Assembly: GCF_018474025.1 (NCBI RefSeq)
Contig: NZ_JAHCTA010000004.1
Coordinates: 186,001-250,000, forward strand
DNA: 64,000 nucleotides
From: Alteromonas oceanisediminis
GTDB taxonomy: Bacteria > Pseudomonadota > Gammaproteobacteria > Enterobacterales > Alteromonadaceae
Direction: 5' to 3'
The notes below the pieces were generated by a model, which did not search any database, was not told where the DNA came from, and was given only the letters and a program-made list of their open reading frames with translations. The position numbers were made by a program, and so were the translations under genes. This document shows, one piece after another, positions 8,684-16,900 of the stretch; position 1 is the stretch's first letter, and each line of letters begins with the position of its first letter.

Positions 8684-9580
8684 ATGCTCGACACCATTGC
8701 CAATTTATGGAACAAACTAAAAAGCATCGCGGATACTGAAGTATTCACGCTATTTGATGTCAGCTTCTCAGTGGGAGAACTATTAATTGTTCCATTGGTA
8801 GTACTTGTCGGACTCTGGGCGACCAAGGCGCTGGCCAAAACGCTCGCATCGAAATTAACATCGCGCGGTGCCAATCCCAACTCAGTGTTGTTGATCAGGC
8901 GCGTTTTTTACGTCGTCGCCATTATTCTGTTAGTGATCACAACCTTAGATATTTTAAATATTCCCATTACCGCTTTTGCATTTCTTTCTGGCGCAGTCGC
9001 CATCGGCGTGGGTTTTGGCGCACAAAATATTATTAACAACTTTATCAGTGGTTGGATCCTCATGTGGGAAAAACCGATCAAAATCGGCGACTTTCTGGAA
9101 GTTGACGGCGCTCGGGGTAAAGTTGAGACGATCAATACCCGCTCCACAAGGATCCGACGGGTCGACGGCGTGCATATGCTCATACCCAACAGCAAACTGC
9201 TTGAAAATACCGTTATCAACTGGACCTTGATCGACACACTCACACGTACGTCGGTGCGCGTTGGTGTTGCCTATGGTTCACCCTGCCGAAAAGTGAGCGA
9301 GTTGATTGAGCAGGCCACCAACGAACATGAACAAATATTGGGTATTCCCAAGCCTGTCGTGATCTTTGATGATTTTGGTGACAATTCACTCGCTTTTGAA
9401 GTGTATTTTTGGGTCAATGCCACCGTCGAACGCGACTTGCGTATAATCCGCAGCGACATCCGCTTTCGCATTGATGAACTCTTCGCTCAAAACCACATCG
9501 TGATTGCGTTCCCGCAGCGCGATGTACACATTGACGGTGCTATTCGGCTGGAGCGGTCGCAAGCGCAAAAACCGCAATAA
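8684..9580 (+). CDS. MscS-family small-conductance mechanosensitive channel
   Basis: This 298-residue inner-membrane protein has three predicted membrane helices (about residues 25-45, 68-90 and 92-115). They are followed by the MscS pore and beta domain: GAVAIGVGFGAQNIINNFISG, then WEKPIKIGDFLEV and the GKVETINTRSTRIR strand. A cytosolic alpha/beta domain follows, ending FPQRDVHID. It releases small solutes under hypo-osmotic stress. The start ATG has AAGGAG eight bases upstream. The gene lies nine bases after the SGNH paralogue and 89 bases before rimK, so it could be read with either neighbour. The family assignment is firm. The osmotic role is taken from the family. Confidence 0.93.
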   Translation: MLDTIANLWNKLKSIADTEVFTLFDVSFSVGELLIVPLVVLVGLWATKALAKTLASKLTSRGANPNSVLLIRRVFYVVAIILLVITTLDILNIPITAFAFLSGAVAIGVGFGAQNIINNFISGWILMWEKPIKIGDFLEVDGARGKVETINTRSTRIRRVDGVHMLIPNSKLLENTVINWTLIDTLTRTSVRVGVAYGSPCRKVSELIEQATNEHEQILGIPKPVVIFDDFGDNSLAFEVYFWVNATVERDLRIIRSDIRFRIDELFAQNHIVIAFPQRDVHIDGAIRLERSQAQKPQ

Positions 9581-9669
9581 ATGTGCATCTTGGTTCAGAG
9601 TATTCTATGGTAGAGACTGATATGTCTGATAGACTCACACCACTTTTCACTCCCTAAGGAGTCACAAAA

Positions 9670-10572
9670 ATGCGCATCGCTATCTTATCTCGGAATCCTA
9701 AATTGTATTCAACTCGCCGCCTTAAAGAAGCGGGTATTGAAATGGGACACGAAGTCGACGTTGTCGATACCATGCACTGTTACATGGACATAACCAGTAA
9801 CAACCCTTCCGTACGCTACAAGGGGCGAACGCTGCCGAAATACGACGCCATCATTCCTCGTATTGGTGCCTCGGTCAGCTTTTACGGAACCTCAGTGGTA
9901 CGTCAATTTGAAATGATGGGCACGTATTCGATCAATGAGTCGGTGGCAATCAGCCGCTCTCGTGACAAGCTGAGATCCCTACAGCTTTTGTCACGCAAAG
10001 GTATCGGTATGCCGCGAACGGGTTTTGCAAACCACCCAGACCGCATTGATGATCTCATCAAAAATGTGGGTGGTGCGCCTGTTGTGATTAAACTGCTTGA
10101 AGGCACGCAGGGCATTGGTGTGGTTTTGGCTGAAACGGCAAAAACGGCAGAAGCGATTATTGAAGCCTTTATGGGGCTTGGCGCCAATATTTTAATTCAG
10201 GAATACATCAAAGAAGCAGGTGGCGCTGATATCCGTTGTCTTGTGGTGGGTGATAAAGTGATTGCGGCGATGAAGCGCCAGGCGGCGCCGGGTGAATTTC
10301 GTTCAAACCTGCATAGAGGCGGCTCTGCCAGTATCGTGAAATTAACGCCGGATGAACGTAAAACTGCGGTTGCTGCAGCGAATACCATGGGACTGAACAT
10401 GGCGGGTGTGGACATTTTACGTTCAAAAAATGGACCGGTCGTGATGGAAGTTAATTCATCGCCGGGCCTAGAAGGCATCGAAACCGCTACAGGGAAAAAT
10501 ATCGCTGGCATGATCATTGAGCATATCGTGAAGAATGCTCACCTAACCACCAAAACGCGAGGTAAAGGCTAA
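9670..10572 (+). CDS. rimK: RimK, ribosomal protein S6 glutamate ligase
   Basis: This 300-residue ATP-grasp ligase adds glutamate residues to the C-terminus of ribosomal protein S6 in the cytoplasm. It begins [18 protein letters not shown], the usual RimK start. An N-terminal Rossmann-like part is followed by the ATP-grasp domain with [15 protein letters not shown] (about residue 142), the lid [15 protein letters not shown] and the metal-binding [14 protein letters not shown] (about 258). The length equals that of E. coli RimK. AAGGAG lies eight bases before the ATG. A desuccinylase/aspartoacylase gene follows after two bases and a RimB-like protease gene after that, forming a rim operon. Confidence 0.95.
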   Translation: MRIAILSRNPKLYSTRRLKEAGIEMGHEVDVVDTMHCYMDITSNNPSVRYKGRTLPKYDAIIPRIGASVSFYGTSVVRQFEMMGTYSINESVAISRSRDKLRSLQLLSRKGIGMPRTGFANHPDRIDDLIKNVGGAPVVIKLLEGTQGIGVVLAETAKTAEAIIEAFMGLGANILIQEYIKEAGGADIRCLVVGDKVIAAMKRQAAPGEFRSNLHRGGSASIVKLTPDERKTAVAAANTMGLNMAGVDILRSKNGPVVMEVNSSPGLEGIETATGKNIAGMIIEHIVKNAHLTTKTRGKG

Positions 10573-10574
10573 CG

Positions 10575-11612
10575 ATGGGGCAGTCAATTCCTGCCATCGA
10601 GATTGGTGGCATCCGCATTGCGGCCGGTGAAACCAAACGCATTGAATTAGCCCTGCCGCAACTGTACACCGACACTCACATGTCGATCCCCGTTCATGTA
10701 CAACGGGGCAAACGCCCTGGTCCGACACTGTTCGTTAGCTCTGCCGTTCACGGCGACGAGCTAAACGGTATCGAAATTGTTTCCAGACTACTAAAGAGTA
10801 AATCAATTAAAGCCCTGCGCGGTACGTTGATTGCCGTGCCGATGGTGAATGTGTATGGCGTATTAAATCAAAGTCGCTATCTGCCTGATAGGCGTGATCT
10901 GAACCGCAGTTTTCCGGGCTCTCGCAAAGGTTCTCTGGCGGGGCGTATTGCCAACTTATTTTTAACTGAAGTTGTGAAGAAGTGTGATTACGGCATCGAT
11001 TTACATACCGGTGCGATTCACCGCAGCAATCTCCCTCAGATCCGAGCGAACCTGGACGACGACGCAACGTTGCAAATGGCCAAAGCGTTCGGCCTACCCG
11101 TGTTACTAAATGCCGATATTCGCGATGGATCACTCAGGCAGGCGGCTGCTGACAACGATATACGCGTGTTGCTGTATGAAGCAGGCCAAGCATTACGCTA
11201 TGACGAATTTTCAATTCGGGCTGGCGTGAAAGGCATTATTAACGTGATGCGGCATATTGGCATGTTGAATAAACGCTCGACCAAAGATCATGACATTAAA
11301 CGTTTCGTCGCTCGCCAGAGTGGCTGGGTTCGCGCGACTGAGAGCGGCTTTGTGCATCATGTTTCTCAGTTGGGTGACCACGTCAAGCAGGGCGATACTT
11401 TAGCAACAATTGCCGACCGTTACGGCACAGAGCTCGCATGTGTCACCTGCCCTGCTGACGGTGTAGTCATTGGCAAGCAAAATATCCCTCTTACACAAGA
11501 GGGTGAAGCCATGTACCACATCGCGTATTTTTCTAAACCCGACTCTGTCGCTGAACATGTCGAATTGTTGCAAGACAACATGGTTTTGGACGATCCGACA
11601 ATTGTTTATTAA
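10575..11612 (+). CDS. Succinylglutamate desuccinylase/aspartoacylase-family zinc hydrolase
   Basis: This 345-residue member of the M14-like AstE/AspA family cleaves an acyl-amino-acid amide bond with a zinc ion. The zinc ligands are visible as AVHGDELNG (His and Glu, about residue 58) and DLHTG (His, about 141). DLNRSFPG (about 108) supplies the substrate Arg and LLYEAGQ (about 201) the catalytic Glu. The C-terminal 90 residues form a small beta domain (SGFVHHVSQLGDHVKQGDTLA) that resembles a lipoyl/biotinyl-type barrel. The gene begins two bases after rimK. Its fusion into a RimK operon suggests it removes or trims glutamate tails or a related amide rather than working in arginine catabolism, because no ast genes are present. 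That role is inferred. Confidence 0.88.
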   Translation: MGQSIPAIEIGGIRIAAGETKRIELALPQLYTDTHMSIPVHVQRGKRPGPTLFVSSAVHGDELNGIEIVSRLLKSKSIKALRGTLIAVPMVNVYGVLNQSRYLPDRRDLNRSFPGSRKGSLAGRIANLFLTEVVKKCDYGIDLHTGAIHRSNLPQIRANLDDDATLQMAKAFGLPVLLNADIRDGSLRQAAADNDIRVLLYEAGQALRYDEFSIRAGVKGIINVMRHIGMLNKRSTKDHDIKRFVARQSGWVRATESGFVHHVSQLGDHVKQGDTLATIADRYGTELACVTCPADGVVIGKQNIPLTQEGEAMYHIAYFSKPDSVAEHVELLQDNMVLDDPTIVY

Positions 11613-11641
11613 ACTGAACAAAGACCGTTGAGGAAGACGAT

Positions 11642-12076
11642 TTGACTGACATTAGTAAACATTTGGTAGGCGCGCTTGAATTATGTGATCTGCCCGACTT
11701 ATCCATTGAAGGCTTAAACATCCGTGTAGATACCGGCGCGGCAACGTCTTCGCTGCATGTCGATAACATTGATGAGATTGAGCGCGATGGGCAAATGTGG
11801 GTGAGTTTTGATATTCATCCCAACATCCACAATGTGGACGAGATCGTACGTCGAGAAGCCAAAGTGAGCGATATTCGTAAGATAAAAAGCTCAACCGCGA
11901 CTCGTGAACGTCGTTACGTGATTGAAACGCCTATTGTATTGGCAGGAATGACTTGGGAAATACAACTGACACTGACCGATCGCTCTGAGATGACCTATCT
12001 TATGCTGCTAGGTCGCGAAGCCATGGCGGGTAGACTGATTGTTGACCCTGAACATGAATTCCTACTGACCCGTTAG
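11642..12076 (+). CDS. RimB-like retropepsin-fold protease (annotated family: ATP-dependent zinc protease, DUF785)
   Basis: This 144-residue protein of the family often named ATP-dependent zinc protease contains VDTGAATSSLHVD at about residue 30. That DTGAxxS sequence is the active-site signature of retropepsin-like aspartic proteases, and no HExxH zinc motif is present. Further strands (LVLAGMTWEIQLTLTDRSEM, LLGREAMAGRLIVDP) fit a single retropepsin lobe that would act as a dimer. The start is the TTG at 11642, with GAGGAAG just upstream. It is the third gene of the rimK operon, a setting known from Pseudomonas rimABK, where RimB acts on modified S6. Its end overlaps the convergent hdfR-like gene by 15 bases. 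Confidence 0.85.
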   Translation: MTDISKHLVGALELCDLPDLSIEGLNIRVDTGAATSSLHVDNIDEIERDGQMWVSFDIHPNIHNVDEIVRREAKVSDIRKIKSSTATRERRYVIETPIVLAGMTWEIQLTLTDRSEMTYLMLLGREAMAGRLIVDPEHEFLLTR

Positions 12077-12916
12077 TCCGAGGCCGAGGCAATATTTGGT
12101 GATTTCAGGTAATAGGTTCAATTCACAGTCTTTTCGCCAGTAAGCAAACACATTGAGCGGCGCTATTTCAGGCTGCTCAAGTTTTTGCAACTGTAATGCT
12201 TGCTCTGAAACCCATGCATCGGGCAATAAAATGACGCCATCGTCAGACAACGCCTGAACGCCAACAGAGGGAGACGGCGTGCGAAGTTTTGGGTGCCTTG
12301 TCGCCTTAACTTGCTTAAACACGCTTTCACTCACCGCAATACTGTATTCAATGTGAACATAGTTCGCGCTAGATCCACTCTCACCCTCAGAGAAAGCCTC
12401 ATGACGTTGCCCTTGCGCAGTATAGAATGACAATGGGCTTTGCCAAACGGCTAATTTTTCAATCTCATCTGACTTGAAATACTCGGTGCTGAAGCCAATG
12501 TCTATTGTATGCTCCAGCAGATGCCTGAGTAACATGTCTGACGATAAAATGTCCGACTTTACATGCAGGTCTGGGTATTGACCGGCGAGTTTGGGCAGTG
12601 CGTTAGCAAAATAAATTTCCTGAGCACAGCTTGTAGAGGCAACGCTTAAATAGTGGACTTTGTTGTCAATGACGTTGTGCTGAGCTTCTTTGAGAGTATC
12701 AGTGAGTTGTTTCGCATACGGGATTAGTAACTCACCTGCCGGTGTAAGTTGAATGCTGTTGCGATGCCGAGTGAAAAGTTTAACGTTGAAAAACTCTTCT
12801 AAGAGCTTGATCCTTGCACTCACAGCAGCTTGAGTCAGGTAGAGATTCTCAGCGGCTTTACCGAAATGACGCGTATTGCTGACTTCTAGAAATGTCGACA
12901 AAAATCGAATGTCCAT
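12062..12916 (-). CDS. hdfR: HdfR-like LysR-type transcriptional regulator
   Basis: This 284-residue LysR regulator starts MDIRFLSTFLEVSNTRHFGKAA, closely following the N-terminus of E. coli HdfR (MDxxLLxTFLEVSxTRHFGRAA). The winged helix continues with LYLTQAAVSARIKLLEE and LFTRHRNSIQLTPAGE. The C-terminal effector domain is diverged. The open frame reaches 12973, but ATG 12916 fits the family start. HdfR represses flhDC and activates gltBD in enterics; whether it does so here is not shown. It is preceded by the terminator of the small gene upstream, so it has its own promoter. It converges on the rimB-like gene. Confidence 0.82.
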   Translation of the reverse strand: MDIRFLSTFLEVSNTRHFGKAAENLYLTQAAVSARIKLLEEFFNVKLFTRHRNSIQLTPAGELLIPYAKQLTDTLKEAQHNVIDNKVHYLSVASTSCAQEIYFANALPKLAGQYPDLHVKSDILSSDMLLRHLLEHTIDIGFSTEYFKSDEIEKLAVWQSPLSFYTAQGQRHEAFSEGESGSSANYVHIEYSIAVSESVFKQVKATRHPKLRTPSPSVGVQALSDDGVILLPDAWVSEQALQLQKLEQPEIAPLNVFAYWRKDCELNLLPEITKYCLGLGLTGQ

Positions 12917-12993
12917 AGGTGACTCGCGCAGACACAAAAAATGCAGTATCAAACGTTGTCGCGATAAACTCAAGCAAACTCAGCAATACAACG

Positions 12994-13038
12994 AAAAAAG
13001 GCGCCTAGGGGCTTTCCTTGTAAAGAAAGCCTGGCGCC
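12994..13038 (-). terminator. Rho-independent terminator of the 60-residue charged protein gene
   Basis: Reading the minus strand, GGCGCC-AG-GCTTTC pairs with GAAAGC-CCCTA-GGCGCC and is followed by six T. It lies between the small gene (ends 13061) and the hdfR-like start at 12916. It insulates hdfR and supports the small gene being transcribed. Confidence 0.8.
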
Positions 13039-13060
13039 CATTTTTCAGTTCTAGCGGCAA

Positions 13061-13243
13061 CTAGCGGTGCGAGGATTGCCTAAACTTTGCATCTTCATTG
13101 GCCTGCATAAAACCACCACTGCGCTTTAAGTCGCGTTGGTTATTGTTACGCTTGGAGCCTTTCTTCTTGCCCCTTTCCATTAATTCTAAATCGTCGTTTT
13201 CGTAGTCATCATCCCAAGAGGATGATTGTTTTTTAGCAGCCAT
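13061..13243 (-). CDS. Small highly charged protein of unknown function
   Basis: This is a 60-residue polypeptide beginning MAAKKQSSSWDDDYEND. An acidic patch (DDDYENDDLE) is followed by a very basic one (RGKKKGSKRNNNQRDLKR), and the sequence has almost no hydrophobic core, so it is probably disordered. I do not recognise the family. Support for a real gene comes from its ATG start, its codon use resembling neighbours, and a strong rho-independent terminator directly downstream at 12994-13038. The basic stretch could bind nucleic acid or ribosomes, but this is speculation. It occupies the place beside hdfR where enterics carry maoP, yet it shows no resemblance to MaoP. Confidence 0.6.
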   Translation of the reverse strand: MAAKKQSSSWDDDYENDDLELMERGKKKGSKRNNNQRDLKRSGGFMQANEDAKFRQSSHR

Positions 13244-13338
13244 GTTACTGATAACTAAAAAGTGATAAGGATGGCTAAAGATAATGAAAAATGGACCGTT
13301 GGAAAGCGAAATATTTTATTCGTTAGAACAAATTTTGT

Positions 13339-13773
13339 TTATCGAACAAAATAGCCAATAGTCTGCCAACCCTCCTCGTTATTGACCAGCACCAAACGCT
13401 CGTTAGCCGCGTTCTTTAACGCAAATGAAGAGTGAAAATCAATCACTTGATATTCACCGGTTGGCAAACCGGGCAAGTTGTCAACACGCTGCGCGCTGGC
13501 CACCTTGCGAGATTTAAATGCGCCTAACGAACCGCGCGCTTGCTCAGCAGCGGCTTGCCACTGTAACGCAGTCGTCGCTTGTTTAAACAACGGTGCGGCT
13601 GCCTCATAGGACTGTTGATACTGTTTATTATCCAACAATACCAGCCAGTCGTATGCTTCTTGTGGAATATTGTCGCCTGCGGCGTGTGCACTTAACGCAA
13701 ATATAATCGCGACAATCATACCTGACAACCATGATGTACTGCGCACTGTGAGGCGATGTAGTGTGTTCTTCAT
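13339..13773 (-). CDS. DUF4019 domain exported protein
   Basis: This 144-residue protein has an N-terminal signal peptide (hydrophobic WLSGMIVAIIFALSAHA, then a likely AHA-A cleavage site). The DUF4019 pattern follows: AYDWLVLLDNKQYQQSYEAA, then LQWQAAAEQARGSLG, LPTGEYQVIDFHSSFA and a terminal GWQTIGYFVR. Members are periplasmic or exported proteins of unknown function. The start at ATG 13773 is chosen over 13800 because AAAGGA lies nine bases upstream and the signal peptide then begins properly. It stands alone with no operon partner. Confidence 0.78.
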   Translation of the reverse strand: MKNTLHRLTVRSTSWLSGMIVAIIFALSAHAAGDNIPQEAYDWLVLLDNKQYQQSYEAAAPLFKQATTALQWQAAAEQARGSLGAFKSRKVASAQRVDNLPGLPTGEYQVIDFHSSFALKNAANERLVLVNNEEGWQTIGYFVR

Positions 13774-13869
13774 GTTCGTTAATCCTTTTAACCTAACCAT
13801 TTTGAAATCTTATACTAACAACTGCTTATCACAATCATCAAGTCATCTGATGCGCCCCCTTCTCCGCAT

Positions 13870-13895
13870 AAAAAAAGGGCCGCAAGCGCGGCCCT
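13870..13895 (-). terminator. Rho-independent terminator downstream of pullulanase
   Basis: On the minus strand AGGGCCGC, loop GCTT, GCGGCCCT is followed by a run of T. It lies 26 bases beyond the pullulanase stop at 13922 and closes the TonB receptor-pullulanase unit. Confidence 0.88.
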
Positions 13896-13921
13896 AATTG
13901 AGGTTTAACCAAACCCGTGTG

Positions 13922-16900
13922 CTATTTTTGCGTCACGGTAACCGTTGGCTTGGTCGCATCAGGCCCTACAACTTTAAACTCATAGGTTCCGGCATCGATG
14001 CCTAAGCGTAAATTATCATTAGACGATGCCAGTGGATGCGGCTGCCCCAAGGTGACATCAATATCATCCGGTGACGTCGCACCCAGATTGACCGTCGCCC
14101 AATCTTCCGACGCTACCTTAAAGAAGTTTTCACCCGCGTTAACATCTACCTCGATAGAGTACACGCCATCGCCCGCATAAGTGAACTCATTAGACGTTCC
14201 CCAGTCGCCATTAATACCGCGCAAGTAAACTGGTGTTGCACCAAAGAACTGTTCAGCAAAAACGCGGATGCGTGGGTCGGCCGGATCGGCTTCGTCAAAA
14301 ATGAACACATAGCTTGCCTGCTCATCAATGGTCATCAACAGATTATTATCATCTGCCATACCCAGTGGCAATTCACCGCCAACAGCCAGTTCCCGATCAG
14401 CAAGGTCACTGGAAACACCACCGTAGTTAACCGTTGACCAATCTTCAGTGGCAACTTTAAACGCCTGTTCGCCAGTATTGAGTTCTATCGCGACAGTGAA
14501 TTGACCACCACCTTGGAACGTCATTTCGTTGGTCGTGCCCCAGTCGCCGTTAACACCACGAATATAGACACCTGTGCCAAAATAAGGATTCTCATAACTC
14601 ACGGTTAATACCGGTGCAGCAGAATCATTGGCGTCAACACTAAACAAGTAGCGTGCAGTTTCTGGTGTGGTGAAGGCTAGGTTTTCACCCGGCGATTCAA
14701 GCGTTTTCTCAACACCCTCTTCCACAGCCTCGTCGCCTGGCGTCGCACCAAAGTTAACGGTAGCCCAATCCTCAGACGCCACTTTGAAGCCTTGCTCAGA
14801 ACCTTGCTCAAGTTCAATGGCAAACTCGTAGATACCATCACCTTTGTACTCAAACGCATTGGTAGTACCCCAGTCACCGTTAACGCCACGCAAGTAAACC
14901 GTGGTATCACCGTAAGGCACAACGTCAGGCGCACCAGATGTAGCATACGCTGATAGTCCGTAACCCTGAGCGCCCATTTGCGGCTTCACGAACACCGCCA
15001 TGGTCAACGCAGGTACAGTAAAGGTACCGTTACCTTCGTCATCCCCTTCACCTTCAGCGAAGCTTGCTGAACGCACTACGGGGTCGATGGAGTTCATTTG
15101 CATCATGTGCAGCTCAAAGCCGGTTGCCGTCGGAACAGTGATCGACTTTTGCTCGTAACCGCTGTTCACTACCACCATCAGCGCATCGTAGTTAACATCA
15201 ATATCCGCTAGCGTGAACGTGCTGTCCGGCGTGATCCCGTCATCAATGCTCATAGCGATTAGGCCTTGCTGCTGACGGCTGCCGATATTATGGAAACCAA
15301 CACGATTAATGATGTCTTGTTGTGTGGTTAAACGGAATAATGGTGAACCGGTACGAATGCGCAGCAGCTCCTTAAAGACCTCTGCCGCAAAATCGATTTC
15401 GGTCATACTGGCAGCGCGCTCTGGCGAATAAATAAAGGTCGCCATTTCACCCCAACGGCCTTCATTGTCTTGCGCAAGTGGCAAGCCAACGTTCCAGTTA
15501 TTGGTCTGCATGGTGAAATCGACGTAATTGAACCAATCGCCAGCATCGAAGGTGTTTCGGTCCATAGACTTAGAGCGCAACATATCGCCACCCATTTGCA
15601 GGAACGGGATACCTTGCGACAGCATCGGAATACCGATACCAATATTTTGTGCGCGCACCCGCTCCGCTAATGTCAGATCGTTCGGTAGAACATAGTTAAA
15701 CTGATCCCATAGCGTCTCATTATCATGCTTTGATACATAGTTAATGATGTCGGCAGGATCTTTCGCATAACCGCCCAGGCTACTGGTTGTTGTCGCGCTT
15801 CCGCCCGATGTTTCAAGCACGTAGTCGGTCAACGTGCCGGCCATGCTCATTTTGACGCGATCTTGTGCGTTCAAGGCGTCGTCAGACGCTTCGTCTGCAA
15901 AGATTTGCCCTTGGCGGATGGCTTCACGGATACGGTCATTGAACGTACCGATTTCAGTGCCAGCCATATTGATTTGCGTCGCTTGCTCATAGCCGCGATC
16001 AATTTTCTGCCAGCCTTCACCGTAGAAATAGTTATCGGGGTCAACAGCTTGCACAGCATCTCGTAAACGGATCATGGTGTCTTTAGTTGCCTGACTCATG
16101 ATGTCAAACCGGAACGAATCGAACTTATATTGCTCCGCCCACTGAACCAAGGAATCATGCATGAATTTTTCCATCATGACATTGCGTGGCTCGGTGTCAT
16201 CACAACACGTTTCACGCACTATCGCACCGGTGTCTTCTTCATACCGGTGGTAGTACCCAGGAACCACCTTATCCAATACCGATTTAGGGAATACGCCCGA
16301 GGCATTGGTATGGTTATACACAACATCTAACACCACGCGCAGTCCCATCTCGTGCAGTGCTTGATTCATGGCGCGCATTTCAATAATGCGCTCTACACCT
16401 TCTGGGTTAGACGCATAACTACCTTCTGGTGCATTGAAGTGATGCGGATCATAACCCCAGTTAAACTGGTCGAAACCGCGCATATCGTCGAGCAGCGCTT
16501 GTGCTTTAGTTGGCTCTTGCACTGGGTCATAGCTTTCGTACAAGTCGCCCAAGGTCATTGACGCATCAGCTTCTTCACACGCGCCTGCATTCGCATTGAG
16601 CAAGCACAATTGCGCGACCGTGCTGTCGAAGTCAACAGTACGCGACACGTTTTCTTCAATGGTTGCAATATCATTTGCCGGCAGCATGTGGAAGTGGTTC
16701 AACCCCGCTTCCTGCAATGCGCGCAAATGTTCAACAGGCGCAGTACCGTCTTCCGTAAAGGCGAGATATTTACCGCGATTTTCCGGTGATGTGCTTTCAT
16801 CACGGATACTAAAATCACGAATATGACCTTCGTATATCACAATATCTTCAGGGTTTGCCACGGTGGGAATAACGTGTGTATCCCATCCGGCTGGCTTGAG

